DNA from: an uncultured Prevotellaceae bacterium
GTDB lineage: Bacteria; Bacteroidota; Bacteroidia; Bacteroidales; Bacteroidaceae
Assembly: GCA_947307015.1 (NCBI GenBank)
Contig: CAMZHV010000024.1
Coordinates: forward strand, 1-39,837
Direction of reading: 5' to 3'
DNA: 39,837 bases
In this document: piece after piece, positions 16,488-26,500 of the stretch
Numbering within the stretch: position 1 is the first letter of the stretch
Layout: each line of letters begins with the position of its first letter
Translations under genes and position numbers: made by a program
The notes under the pieces: model-generated
Database searches by the model: none
What the model saw: only the letters and a program-made list of their open reading frames with translations
What the model was told of the DNA's origin: nothing

Positions 16488-17741
16488 TCACGCTGTGCGA
16501 TACCGCTTCACGTATTCTGCGGGCGAAAGGCCCGTTTGCTCCTTGAATTTCTTTTGGAAGTATGTGCGGTCGCTGAAGCCGCAGTAGCTGGCGACGGCTT
16601 CGTTGTTCCATTCAGGATGCTGCTTGAGCACTTGGCGCGCTTCATCTACGCGGAGATCTGTCATCCAAGTAGCGTAGGTCAGTCCCTGCTGCTTGAGCCA
16701 TGTTGAGAGGAGGTAGCGCGGTATGCCTATCTGGTCGGCGGCATTGGGGATGTTGAGGCCGCTTTGGCGGTAGCCTCCGGCTTTCTTCCATTGCTCTACG
16801 GCGTGCTCTACGCGTTGGAGTGAGGTATCCTCGGTAGAGGCCAACTCCCGTTCGGCTGAGCTCAGGGCCGAAAGCGGCCCAAGACCCACCCCAGAGCCAG
16901 TCCAGCCGGAACACTTAATAGTTCCGTCTTCCTGGCACCCTGTGAGGGAGGGAGATGAGGGAGGGAGATGAGAAGGGGTGTCGGAGGATGAGGGATGGGT
17001 GTCGAGGGGGGCGCTGTCGTCGGTCTCTTCTGCCTTGAGCATCTTCTTGGGCGCTGAGCTGACCATGTAGTTGCAGAAGGTGTCGACGAGGTAGAACATG
17101 CCCCCGAAGAAGATGAGGGTGAAGAAGGCGAGCCCCTGTGTCTTGACGAAGATGAGGTGGGGCACCATGAGTGCGAGTAGGGTGAGAAGAATGGTGCTGT
17201 ACCTCATCCATAGGATCATGCCGCTCATGTCGTGGTCGTAGTAGTTGCGGAGTGTGACGCGCATGGCATGGAGGTTGACGGTCATGCGGTAGGCGTAGTA
17301 TGCCTGTGTCATGAAATAGAGTATGGATGAGATGACCTCAGCCCAGTAGAGCTCGGGTGTGGCGGTGATGAACGGCTCTCCGTCGATGGCGGCAGCGATG
17401 GTGAGGAGCAGTATGACGATAATCCATGTGATGCCTCCGAGGATTTTGTCGAGAAGGAGTACGCGTCCCTGTGTTTGCAGGTTGATGAGGGCCATGGAGA
17501 TGGTCCAGGTGCAGGGTATGAAGAGGAGGAGGTTGACCATGACGGCCTGTGTGACGCCCATGGCGCGCAGCTTGAGGGTGTACTGGAGTATGAATTGGAG
17601 GTCGAGCATGGCGATGCCAAGGGCCATCTGCCACCGCGCCTTGCCGACGACGGGTGTGACAGCTACCTTGTTGGGGAGGATGAGTAGCTTGAAGAGTAGG
17701 AGTGTGAGCAGCACGACGGCTGTGAATTGCATCTGTTCCAT
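16488..17741 (-). CDS. Membrane-bound AraC-family transcriptional regulator
   Basis: This is a 417-residue protein with two halves. Residues 1-235 contain about six or seven hydrophobic helices, a membrane sensor-like region. Residues about 310-417 form an AraC-type double helix-turn-helix; the second half includes DEARQVLKQHPEWNNEAVAS, the CGFSDRTYFQKKFKEQTG helix-turn-helix and the ending SPAEYVKRY. The 65-residue linker (about 248-301) is Ser/Pro-rich and encoded by palindromic repeat DNA. I chose ATG 17741 over TTG 17753 because the TTG overlaps the promoter box. It lies upstream of and parallel to susC1, so it is the likely activator of the polysaccharide locus. It is not a hybrid two-component regulator. 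Confidence 0.88.
   Translation of the reverse strand: MEQMQFTAVVLLTLLLFKLLILPNKVAVTPVVGKARWQMALGIAMLDLQFILQYTLKLRAMGVTQAVMVNLLLFIPCTWTISMALINLQTQGRVLLLDKILGGITWIIVILLLTIAAAIDGEPFITATPELYWAEVISSILYFMTQAYYAYRMTVNLHAMRVTLRNYYDHDMSGMILWMRYSTILLTLLALMVPHLIFVKTQGLAFFTLIFFGGMFYLVDTFCNYMVSSAPKKMLKAEETDDSAPLDTHPSSSDTPSHLPPSSPSLTGCQEDGTIKCSGWTGSGVGLGPLSALSSAERELASTEDTSLQRVEHAVEQWKKAGGYRQSGLNIPNAADQIGIPRYLLSTWLKQQGLTYATWMTDLRVDEARQVLKQHPEWNNEAVASYCGFSDRTYFQKKFKEQTGLSPAEYVKRYRTA
16844..17000. repeat. GC-rich palindromic repeat block inside the AraC regulator gene
   Basis: It holds the TGAGCTCA-centred palindrome (about 16848-16874), an AAGACCCACCCC motif (16880-16891) and CCCTGTGAGGGAGGGAG (from 16938) followed by a second GAGGGAGGGAG unit. 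The same motifs occur at 18784-18916, 20052-20077, 20406-20455 and 35341-35440. The reading frame stays open. Confidence 0.85.
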
Positions 17742-17750
17742 AACTGGGTG

Positions 17751-17758
17751 CAAAGGTA
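17751..17758 (-). promoter_or_regulatory. -7 promoter box (TACCTTTG) of the AraC regulator gene
   Basis: TACCTTTG on the minus strand ends nine bases before ATG 17741. With the usual 5-8 base distance to the transcription start, the mRNA would have almost no leader. Confidence 0.6.
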
Positions 17759-17869
17759 GTGAAAAGTTTAAAGTTTAGGGTTTATAGTTTAAGGTTTTTG
17801 CTTGAATAAGGTTAAAAAAATAATGTAAAAGTGGGTGGAAGATGAATTTATTTGTGAAAAATGGTTGAA

Positions 17870-17922
17870 TTTACACACCAAAATAGTGTATTTTGCACAC
17901 CATTATTTTATTTTTCACACTT
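17870..17922. promoter_or_regulatory. Three phased TTTNCACAC direct repeats (candidate operator)
   Basis: TTTACACACCA (17870-17880), TTTGCACACCA (17892-17902) and TTTTCACACTT (17912-17922) are spaced 22 and 20 bp apart, about two helical turns. They lie in the 284-bp gap between the divergent AraC regulator and seven-helix genes. AraC-family proteins commonly bind direct repeats about 21 bp apart. A flanking inverted repeat (GTGAAAAAT 17854-17862 with ATTTTTCAC 17910-17918) encloses them. Regulatory function is inference. Confidence 0.45.
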
Positions 17923-17958
17923 GTCTTGGTGAAGATGTAGTTTCTTTGCATCGTGAAA

Positions 17959-17990
17959 AGCCCCCTATAGCCCCCCAGGGGGGCGATGAG
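17959..17990. repeat. GC palindrome of the AGCCCCC...GGGGGC type
   Basis: GCCCCCCAGGGGGGC (17970-17984) followed by GATGAG resembles the AGCCCCCTGAAGGGGGC + AGAATGAG unit at 18890-18912. Both lie next to the seven-helix gene, one before and one after it. Confidence 0.6.
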
Positions 17991-18025
17991 AAAAGAGGAA
18001 CTAATGTTTTAAACATATAATATAA

Positions 18026-18847
18026 ATGGAAGAGGTTTTGTATAGGACAGTGCTTTGGATTGCAGGCGGCGTGAACGTGCTGATCGCATTGGTGTTGCTG
18101 TACAACAATATTTGGTTTAGCAACTATGATGTGTATCGGCATGCGCGCCGCCTGGTGGCGCTGTGTTATGTGGTGTTTGCGGTGGGTTTTGCGCTGCACG
18201 CGCATTTCGAGCTGCGCACCACATGGCCGTTGGGTGCTTCGGCGCTGTCGGTGAGCTATTTCCATGTCGGTGCGGTGCTGTTTGGCTGGAGTCACACGAT
18301 GCTGATGCGCCCTGACTACCTGACGGGTCGTGTGGTCGCGCGCGATCTTATGATATTATTTACGGGTCTGGTGGCGTACTGGGTGTCGGTGGTGTGCTTT
18401 GGCGTTACGGTGTTTTATGTGTCGCTGCTGCTGTTCTTCGGCCACGCGACGCTGGTGACTTACATCTTCTACCGCACCTACCATGAGGTGCGCCGCGACC
18501 TGATGAGGATGCCTGCCTGCGACAATGCGCGCCGTTGGTGGACGCCAGAGGTGAAGCGGACGGTGCTGAACGGTCACCACTCGTTTGTGATTGCGTGCCA
18601 TCTGATTGTGCTGTTCGGTATAGGCAGTATGATTGTGACGGCTGTTTTCCCGACGGGGCTGATACCGTACACGGTGCTGATGATGCTGGGTATCATGGTG
18701 TATTGCTATATTTTTTATGCGATTACGGAGTATGGCAACGTGATAGATGCTGCTACGTGCGCTACGGAGGATGCAGAAAAGAAAGACCCACCCCCGACCC
18801 CAAGACCCACCCCGGCCCTCCCTGTGAGGGAGGGAGAAGAGGGTTGA
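18026..18847 (+). CDS. Seven-helix membrane protein, sensor-like, lacking a DNA-binding domain
   Basis: This is a 273-residue integral membrane protein with about seven hydrophobic helices. Its layout and several positions match the membrane half of the AraC-type regulator encoded divergently: 'AR..(V/M)AL...' before helix 2, '..LR' after it, and GRV followed by a D-containing loop. No enzyme motif is seen. Where the regulator continues into its HTH, this protein ends with KKDPPPTPRPTPALPVREGE, encoded by the palindromic repeat. It could be a stand-alone sensor, or a regulator that lost its HTH when the repeat inserted; both are inference. A secreted protein, a small protein and the giant surface protein follow on the same strand. 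Confidence 0.75.
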   Translation: MEEVLYRTVLWIAGGVNVLIALVLLYNNIWFSNYDVYRHARRLVALCYVVFAVGFALHAHFELRTTWPLGASALSVSYFHVGAVLFGWSHTMLMRPDYLTGRVVARDLMILFTGLVAYWVSVVCFGVTVFYVSLLLFFGHATLVTYIFYRTYHEVRRDLMRMPACDNARRWWTPEVKRTVLNGHHSFVIACHLIVLFGIGSMIVTAVFPTGLIPYTVLMMLGIMVYCYIFYAITEYGNVIDAATCATEDAEKKDPPPTPRPTPALPVREGEEG

Positions 18848-18916
18848 ATGACGAGCCCCCGTTCGGCTGAGCTCAGGGCCGAAGCCTGTAGCCCCCTGAA
18901 GGGGGCAGAATGAGAA
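18784..18916. repeat. Composite GC-rich palindromic repeat over the 3' end of the seven-helix gene
   Basis: In order: two AGACCCACCCC motifs, CCCTCCCTGTGAGGGAGGG (18817-18835), the TGAGCTCA-centred palindrome (18859-18885) and AGCCCCCTGAAGGGGGC. It supplies the last 22 codons and the stop codon region of the seven-helix gene. The 27 bases at 18859-18885 recur exactly, in reverse orientation, at 35400-35426. Confidence 0.88.
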
Positions 18917-18946
18917 ATCGAGTACTTACTTATAATGTTAATTAAC

Positions 18947-20191
18947 ATGAGAACATTTATTTTGAAAAACTTTTGGTGCCGTGTGCTGTGTGCAGCCCTC
19001 ATGGTGATGGCTGGAGGCACTCAGGTGTTCGCCTGGGACGAAGAGGCGGATGCCAATGGCAAGTATGACGGTGTTTATGACCGTCCGACTCATTTCCCGA
19101 CGTGGTCTCAGCCGAGCGATTGGCCGAATGCGGAGTACTATTTGGTGTGCGCGCGATTCGGCGAGGACGGTCCTCGCGTGGAGAACTACGAGGTGGCAGT
19201 CTATGACCAGCGTGGCGAGCTGCGCCACTGCAATCGCTCGATGGCGAAGGACAACCACCTGTGTGTGTTGACCATCCGTGGTACGGAGGGCGACGAGTTC
19301 CACTGCCAGATTATCTATGGCGACTTTGAGGACCCGACGATTGTCGATGTGCCTGAGACTTTCGGCTTCAAGACGAACGATATTGTGGGTAGCGTGGAGG
19401 CTCCATTCTACCTGACGGTGCCGGGACGCACAATCATCTCGGAGACTGCTACGGAGCTGCCTGTTGACAAGGCGGGGGCTGACGTGCGTGTGATCCGCAC
19501 GATCAAGGCGAATGAATGGGGCACTATCTGCCTGCCTTTTGCCATGAATGAGGAGCAGGTGCAGGCGGCTTTCGGCACGGATGTGCTGTTGGGTGACTTC
19601 ACCGGTTGTAAAGTGTCGTATGAAGATGACGAGGAGACGGTGGAGGGCATCGAAGTGAAGTTCGAGGCTGCTACGGCGATCGAGGCGAACCATCCTTATA
19701 TCATAAAGGTGAGCACGGACATCTCGGAATTCGAGGTGGACGGTGTAGACGTTCATGCTGAGGAGGCTTCGGTGGATTGCGACGAGCAGAAGGTGAAAGT
19801 AGGTGGAAAGATATACCGCTTTTACAACAGCTTTGTGTGTAATTACGTGGCTGGCTTTACGATTCCGGAGCAGTGCCTGTTCTTAGGCGGCGGCCTGTTC
19901 TGGTATTCTGTGGGCCTGTCAACGATGAAGGGCTTGCGGTGCTATTTCAACTTCTACGACGTGCTGCCGGAGGCGAGCGAGGCAGGTGTCCGCATGACGA
20001 TTGCCTACGACGACGGGACGACGACGGAGATTAATGACCTACCCTTGACTTCTCCCTGTGAGGGAGGGAAAATGGGGGCTGGCGTGTGGTATGACATGCA
20101 GGGACGACGGATAACCCCCTGTCCCAAAAATGGGGCAGAAATGCACAAGGGAATCTATATCTGCAACGGACGTAAATATATCATCAAATAG
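18947..20191 (+). CDS. Secreted protein of unknown function with sorting-type C-terminal tail
   Basis: This is a 414-residue protein. The signal peptide (core VLCAALMVMAGGTQVFA) is best explained by ATG 18947; an in-frame ATG at 18935 would add four residues. I do not recognise a family over the body (about 30-370). It contains beta-rich segments such as IKANEWGTICLPFAMNEEQV, a motif common in Prevotella secreted proteins with 'TICLPF' cores. The C-terminus is the tail GVWYDMQGRRI...KGIYICNGRKYIIK. It is interrupted twice by Pro/Gly-rich pieces (LTSPCEGGKMGA, TPCPKNGAEM), at least the first encoded by palindromic repeat DNA. It sits 7 bp before the small gene and is probably in one operon with the giant gene. 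Confidence 0.75.
   Translation: MRTFILKNFWCRVLCAALMVMAGGTQVFAWDEEADANGKYDGVYDRPTHFPTWSQPSDWPNAEYYLVCARFGEDGPRVENYEVAVYDQRGELRHCNRSMAKDNHLCVLTIRGTEGDEFHCQIIYGDFEDPTIVDVPETFGFKTNDIVGSVEAPFYLTVPGRTIISETATELPVDKAGADVRVIRTIKANEWGTICLPFAMNEEQVQAAFGTDVLLGDFTGCKVSYEDDEETVEGIEVKFEAATAIEANHPYIIKVSTDISEFEVDGVDVHAEEASVDCDEQKVKVGGKIYRFYNSFVCNYVAGFTIPEQCLFLGGGLFWYSVGLSTMKGLRCYFNFYDVLPEASEAGVRMTIAYDDGTTTEINDLPLTSPCEGGKMGAGVWYDMQGRRITPCPKNGAEMHKGIYICNGRKYIIK
20046..20145. repeat. Palindromic repeat pieces in the tail of the secreted protein gene
   Basis: TCTCCCTGTGAGGGAGGG (20052-20069) matches the core of the family. About 50 bases later, CCCCCTGTCCCAAAAATGGGG and GCAGAAATG resemble a degenerate CCCCCTGAAGGGGGCAGAATG unit. 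Both are translated in frame. Confidence 0.75.
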
Positions 20192-20198
20192 GTGCACT

Positions 20199-20405
20199 AT
20201 GAAAAGGAAGAGTTATATTACCCCTGAGGTAAAAATCGTGTCATGCGACGGCATGATGATGCTGTGCGTCTCAGGCGTGTCATCGTCCTTTAGCGGTGGC
20301 ATAGGTTACGGCGGTATTGATGAGGACGGCTCGGTGGATGCGGGTGTCCGCGGATATGTTTGGGATGAGGATGGGCCGTTCGAAGGGGAGATATTTGGAG
20401 AATAA
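20199..20405 (+). CDS. Small acidic protein with K.YITPEV N-terminus
   Basis: This is a 68-residue protein. The start is ATG 20199, eight bases after the previous stop. It begins MKRKSYITPEVKIVSCDGMM, continues with a Ser/Gly stretch and ends in an acidic segment rich in Asp, Glu and Gly. Short proteins with 'MKK.YI.PE...V' starts are common beside secreted-protein genes in Prevotella and Bacteroides; their function is unknown to me. There is no signal peptide or membrane helix. It lies between two exported proteins, so a helper or regulatory role is possible but not shown. Confidence 0.6.
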   Translation: MKRKSYITPEVKIVSCDGMMMLCVSGVSSSFSGGIGYGGIDEDGSVDAGVRGYVWDEDGPFEGEIFGE

Positions 20406-20455
20406 AAGACCCACCCCCGACCCCTCCCTGTGAGGGAGGGGAGAAAAGGGGGGAG
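20406..20455. repeat. Palindromic repeat between the small gene and the giant gene
   Basis: AAGACCCACCCCCGACCCC is followed by CTCCCTGTGAGGGAGGGGAG (20424-20443), the same two modules as at 18784-18840. It begins three bases after the small gene's stop codon. Confidence 0.85.
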
Positions 20456-20512
20456 CGAAATAAGAAGAGAAGTTTAGCCATTAATAATTTCAATCAAACC
20501 ATTTTTATTATT

Positions 20513-23500
20513 ATGGAAACAAGAAAATTATTGTTTAATTGGCGGCACGCCCCGATAGGAGCGCGGACGCCAGACGGGTGCGGCACGTCAAATGCCCGTG
20601 CCCGCAGCGGCGGGATGTCAGGTCCTGCCCGGCGGCTGTCCTTCGGGCGGCTGCTGCAGGCATGGCTGCTGGCCATGCTCTTGGGCTGGTCCTCCAGTGC
20701 CAAGGCCGATGCCCCGAATGGGTATGTCTTTACGGCATCCCAGACGTTGGCCTCTTTCGAGAATTCTCACCCCGACGAGCCGTGGATATGGCTGTCCAAG
20801 GTCACCTACGACATGGAGAAAGACTTGAATGTCTATGAGTTCAAACTCAAGATTCAAGCTTCCAATGTGAATATGTCTGCAATGGAAGCTTTCGGTGCCG
20901 GATGCTTTTTCTTCGGATGGTCGGGTGATGTTTGGCTGACCATTGATGGGGAGAATCGATTCAACCTGAAGAATATCAGTCCGTCAATTACAGGCAGCTG
21001 GGAACCTTTGGGAAAGCTTAAAATCGGTAGCGATGAGATGTTAATGAGTTCCAGTTACTTTTCTTGGCCTATGCTATCAAATCTCTCAGGAATTTCCCAA
21101 CCTATAGAGATCAACGCAGCTGGTGGTGATGGCCTTTCTGGTTACTCCAGTCTCTACGTGAGCGTGAGTGACCCACAGGCTGAGCAGATTACCGATTGGG
21201 CGGGCATTTATCAATGGTATCCCAATCTGATTTATCCCGATTACAGAAGTAGTGAATATAGAAACAATTTTATCCTCAGATATATTTCCTATGTGACGAT
21301 ACGTGTGGGCATTGAGCGTACCTGGAGCCATAAAGATTATGCTGTTGGTGTAAAGGGAACCTGGAAGGGTAAGTCTCAATGGGGAGATGTTTACTCTGCT
21401 GAGTACACCCGAGACTATCATATCAAAAGCGATAATTTCAAGTTTACGCATCCCACTGTACCCTGGCCTTCGAGCAGCGGTACACTGACGCGCTCCGGCA
21501 ATGGCAGAGTGACCTATAAAACGCCGTCTGCTTCCAGCAAGACCGGCAAGCAATTCACGATGAATCCCTACACTGAGCAGGAGGGGTTTAATATATATCA
21601 GTTAAACCAGACTGAATCCTGCAACTTCCTGAACAACGTCTATCTGATGAAGAGCCAGGGCAACACGAGTAACCCATGGTCGAGCATCGATAGAGCAAGT
21701 GATTACTATGCCAAGTTAGAGAACGTCACAAGTCCCCAGACGCAGGAGATTACAGGCGTGGACAACTACCAACCGTTCTACGTCTATCCCTGCTGGGAAC
21801 TCCAGTCGCAGAACGAATATGTGTCCATGCCGTCACTCACCTCGAAGGTTCGTCAGAACCACGACAAATTCATGGATGCGCTGGTGGCTCCGGGCTACCC
21901 CTGCGCGACGGATGTGGACGTGAAGACGGCGGATGCCTTCAGCCGCAAGGTGCAGGTGACGTGGAAATGGAAAGTGAGCGACGCAAACCACTGCGACACG
22001 AATGGTAAGTGGTACGTGTTCCGCCGCCTTGGCACCAACGGCCAGACGCTGAAGATCGGCGAGGTGAGCCACGGCACGGCTTCGGAATACAGCATCAACT
22101 ACACGCCTACTTCCGACAATCTGCCAGACTACGGAGAGGAATACAACTACATTGTCTGCTTCGTGCCTAACGGCTGGACGGTGAACAGCGAGAGCGACGC
22201 CACGGGTCTGTGGGCCTCTAAATCGGCCGCGATAACGCGTTCGTTCAAGAAAGTCTCAAGCATCACGGCTACGGCCAGCGACAACAAGGTCACGGTAAGC
22301 TGGGAACATCTTTCCCTCACCGATGCCTCGCCCTCAAACAAATACGTCATGTACGTTGAGCGCTCTGAAGACAATGGAGAAAACAAGACTTGGGTCACCA
22401 AGGAAACCATAGAGATCAGCGACAAGACGACGACCACCGGCACGTGGGAGGACACCAACATCACGGCCAAGAAGACCTACTACTACCGTGTGCGCTTCCC
22501 GAATGTGCAGGGCGGTCCGGCGGAGAGTGACGTCGTCTCTGTCACCTCGGGCGGCTCCTCGTTCGTGAAGGGCAGCTTCATGGCTTCGCGCGGCAACTAC
22601 AGCAACACCGTGAAACTGTCGTGGCAGGTGAACCAGGTAGGCACGGGCGAGTGCTACTTCACCGTGCAGCGCCGTCCCCTGGGCAGTTCAGGTTCTGATG
22701 GCTGGGCCGACATCTACACGACGCACGGCACGGCGGCGAGCTACAGCTACGACGACCTGACGGCACAGCCCGGCTCGTTCAACGAGTACAAGATTACGCT
22801 GTCTGAGAAGGTGGACGGGAAGATGCTCGTGGGCAACAGCGAGACGTGCGACGGCTTCTGCATGGCCACGGGCACGATGAGCGGCCGCGTGTCCTTCGGC
22901 TCCGGCACCGCCGTGGAGGGCGTGAAGGTGACCATGCGACCCAGCACCTCCGACGGCAGCCCCGTGAACCGCTTCCGCTCGCTCTACTTCGACGGTACCG
23001 CCAACACCACAAGCGGCGGGTCCGGCATGACCTGCACGAGCGACACCACCGAGCTGAAGAAGATATTCGGCAACGACTTCACCATACAGATGTGGATCAA
23101 TCCGTCCTCGGACTTGTATTCATACAGTGGCGGTAATCCTTACCTCTTCGATGTGCCGAACACCATCAACATCGTCCTTGAGAAATCCAAGGCCGACACT
23201 TGCCAAGTCAAAGTAAGCCTTAACAATAACGACAAAACGCTCAGCACCCCCATCTACGTGCCTTACGACAAGTGGACCCATCTGGTGATGACACACAATA
23301 GGGCTGATAGTCAGATTACGGTCTATACCCTGAACGGCGACACCATCTGCAAGGCTACTGCAACCGGCAAGATCAATGACGGACAGATAGGCGCCAAGTC
23401 ACGAGGCCTCATGGGAATCGGCAACTATGGCGCCCGCACCAGCCCTTACCCCTATAAGGGCTACATGGACGAGGTCCGCGTGTTCAACCGCTGCCTGACG

Positions 23501-26500
23501 CAGGCCGAGATAGAGCGCAACTACAACCACCCGCTGGTGGGCACCGAGCAAGGCCTGCAGGTCTATTACTCGTTCGACGAGGGCATCCCAGGACAGAAGC
23601 TGGCCTACGACTTCAGCAAGCAGAACGGCGTGAGCAACGGCCACCACGGCATCACCAACATCCCAGCCACCTCATCGACCGTCATCCCCTCTGATGACCA
23701 GTTCAGCCTCATGGGCTACACCGACGCAGAGGGCAACTACATGGTGGGCGGCATCTCCATTTCGGGCGACGGCACCAACTATGTGGCCACGCCGACGCTG
23801 GGCATCCACCAGTTCTCGCCGGCCAACCAGAGCCGCTACTTCTCGATGAACTCACTCGTACAGACGGGCGTGGACTACGAGGACGTCAGCTCGTTCCCCG
23901 TGAGCGGCGTGGTCTATTACTCGAATACCAGCGTCCCCGTGAAGGATGTGTATATCAAGGTGGACGGCATCACGGCGTCGAAAGACGGCCAGCCTGTGAT
24001 GACCAACGCCAAGGGTGAGTTCAAAGTCGATGTTCCCATCGGCAAGCACTTCGTGTCGGTGAGCCTCAACGGCCACACCTTCGAGAAAGAAGGACGCTAT
24101 CCTGAGGACGCGAACGGAACGGGCGAGCGCGAGGATTTCAACGGTGAAGTCACCGGTCTGACCTTCTATGACAACACGCTCGTGACCGTTGCCGGACGTG
24201 TGTCCGGCGGCGACATCGAGTACGAGAAGCCCTTGGGCCTGAAGCAGGGCAAGGCCAACATCGGCCAGGCCACGCTGACACTGGAGCTGGAGAACGACAA
24301 CGCCGGATATCTCAACGCCAAGGAGGTGAAGACGACCACTGTGAGCTACAACAAGAATGATGTAGATCGCACGTTTGCAGCTGCTTCCGGTTCGGCCAAA
24401 GTGCCTGCCAACGAGAACTATATTGAGGTCGTGACAGACGCGGAAACGGGCGAGTTTGTAGCCCAATTGCCGCCGCTGCGCTATAAGGTGAGCAGCGTGA
24501 GCCTGCCCAAGAACACGGGCATCAACTTCACGAACCTGCCCGTTGTGGATGCTACGAACCCCGACCTGATCTACACCGACTCGGTGGAGGTGAACGATGA
24601 GGTGAAGAAGTTCGAGTATGTGGGCAGTGCGAAGATCAAGCACAAGGAGCCTGCGACCTTCGTGGTGAAGGAGAACGAGGACGGCTCGTTCGGCATCAAG
24701 GAGTACACGGTGAAAGACGTGAGCGGCAAGGAGCACAAGGTGTCCGTCTATAATGTGAAGACTGACGGCACCATTGAGTATACGTTCGGCCATCCCGTGT
24801 ATGAAGAGCTGGGCACTCATACGTTCCACATCTCGGCCAGCGAGCGCTATATCAACAAGGACAGCGGCGAGGACGTCGTTGACGAGGTTCCCCTGGCAGG
24901 CAAGAAGGTGACTGTGAAGAACCCGTTTGCCACAACGGCCAAGATCGTATGCACCAACGGCAACAGCCAGTATCCCCGCGGCAGCGTGTATGAGATGGAG
25001 GACAACACCTTCGAGCTCGACTCCTTGGGACTCGGCGAATATGAGTTCACCGTGGGCTATCCCAACATCCAGGAGCCCTACACCCGTGGCCTCACCATCA
25101 CCTATAATAATAATGGTGCAGAGCAAGACTGGGAGGGCAATGCCTACGAAGGCAACCCTAACCCCTTCGCCGCCTACATCCTGGGCGCACTGCCTACAGG
25201 CAACAACTTCGTGACGCAGGGTCCCGACGAGATTGCCATGGTGCTGCGCGATCCTCCCGGCACAGGTTCTTCTGCCACCTGGAGCAAGGGCTCGACCAAG
25301 AGCGTGACCAAGGGCCGCACCGTGGACGTCCACTCCGAGACGTCGGTCAGCGGCAAGATCTATGCCGGCGTGGAAACCGAAACGGGTGAAGGTATCGGCT
25401 TCATGGTCATTCAGGACCTGGAGAGCACAGCCACCATCACGGCCGGTGCCGAGCTGAACCTCTCCTTCTCGAACATGAAGAACCACACCACTACCATCAC
25501 GGCCACTCGCGACATCTCGACCAGCGACGGCTTCGACTTCAACGGTGCCGACGGCGACCTGTTCATCGGTTCGGCCAAGAACATCATCTTCGGTGCCTGC
25601 CACTATGTCGATATCATGTGGGACAACGACGAGAATAAGCCGGTGCTGACGATGGAGGACGGTATCGCCACAGGCGAGGAGTTCACCACGGGCTTTGCCT
25701 ATACACAGAACTATGTGAAGAACATCCTCATCCCGAACTTCATCACACTGCGCAACAGTCTGCTCACCCCGGTCAGCAGCGTCGATGCCATAGGGCGTCC
25801 GGGTGCCAATGTGAAAGATCCTATCTACGTGACAGAGCTGGACAAGGACAATCCCAAGTTCGGCAGCAGCAACAACGACAAGAGCGTATGGGGCAGCAGT
25901 GCCGTAAGCTTCAATACTTTGGACAAGAACACCGGCCGCTACAAGGGTCCCTCCTACACGATGATCCTGCCCGAGTCGTGGGATAAAGACACCACCGGCG
26001 TGCAGGATATGGTGAACTTCTACAACCTGCAGATAGCCAAGTGGGAGAACGAGCTGCGCAAGAACGAGGAAGCCAAGGTGACCGCCATCCAGAACAGCAA
26101 GGACTGGCTCATCGAGAACCACTCGTTCGACGCCGGTGCCGCCATCACGGTGGAGAAGACCATCGAGGAAGCCTCTTCGAGGGTGAACACCGAGGTGCAG
26201 GAGATCAACGCCATCATCGGCCTTGAGACGGGCTACCGCTTCGCAGGCCTGGGTCTCGGCGTGGAACTCGAAGAGAAGGCGGGCATCACCATCACCGAGG
26301 AGCAGCAGTCCGACGAATCCACCAGCACCACCATTGCCTACAACCTCGTGGAGGACGGCGACGACGACTACCTGACCGTGGATGTCTTCAAGGCTCCCGA
26401 CGGCTTCGGCCCCATCTTCTACACCCGTGGCGGTGCCACCTCCTGCCCCTATCAGGACGAAGTGGTGACTGAGTACTTTGAACCCGGAACCATCATTATG

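Noticed and set aside
16488..17741. Hybrid two-component regulator of the sus locus
   Set aside because: There is no histidine kinase, receiver or beta-propeller sensor; only membrane helices and an AraC-type HTH.
17931..17948. Promoter TAGTTTCTTTG for the seven-helix gene
   Set aside because: It differs from TAnnTTTG in spacing and has no good -33 partner, so I do not list it as a feature.
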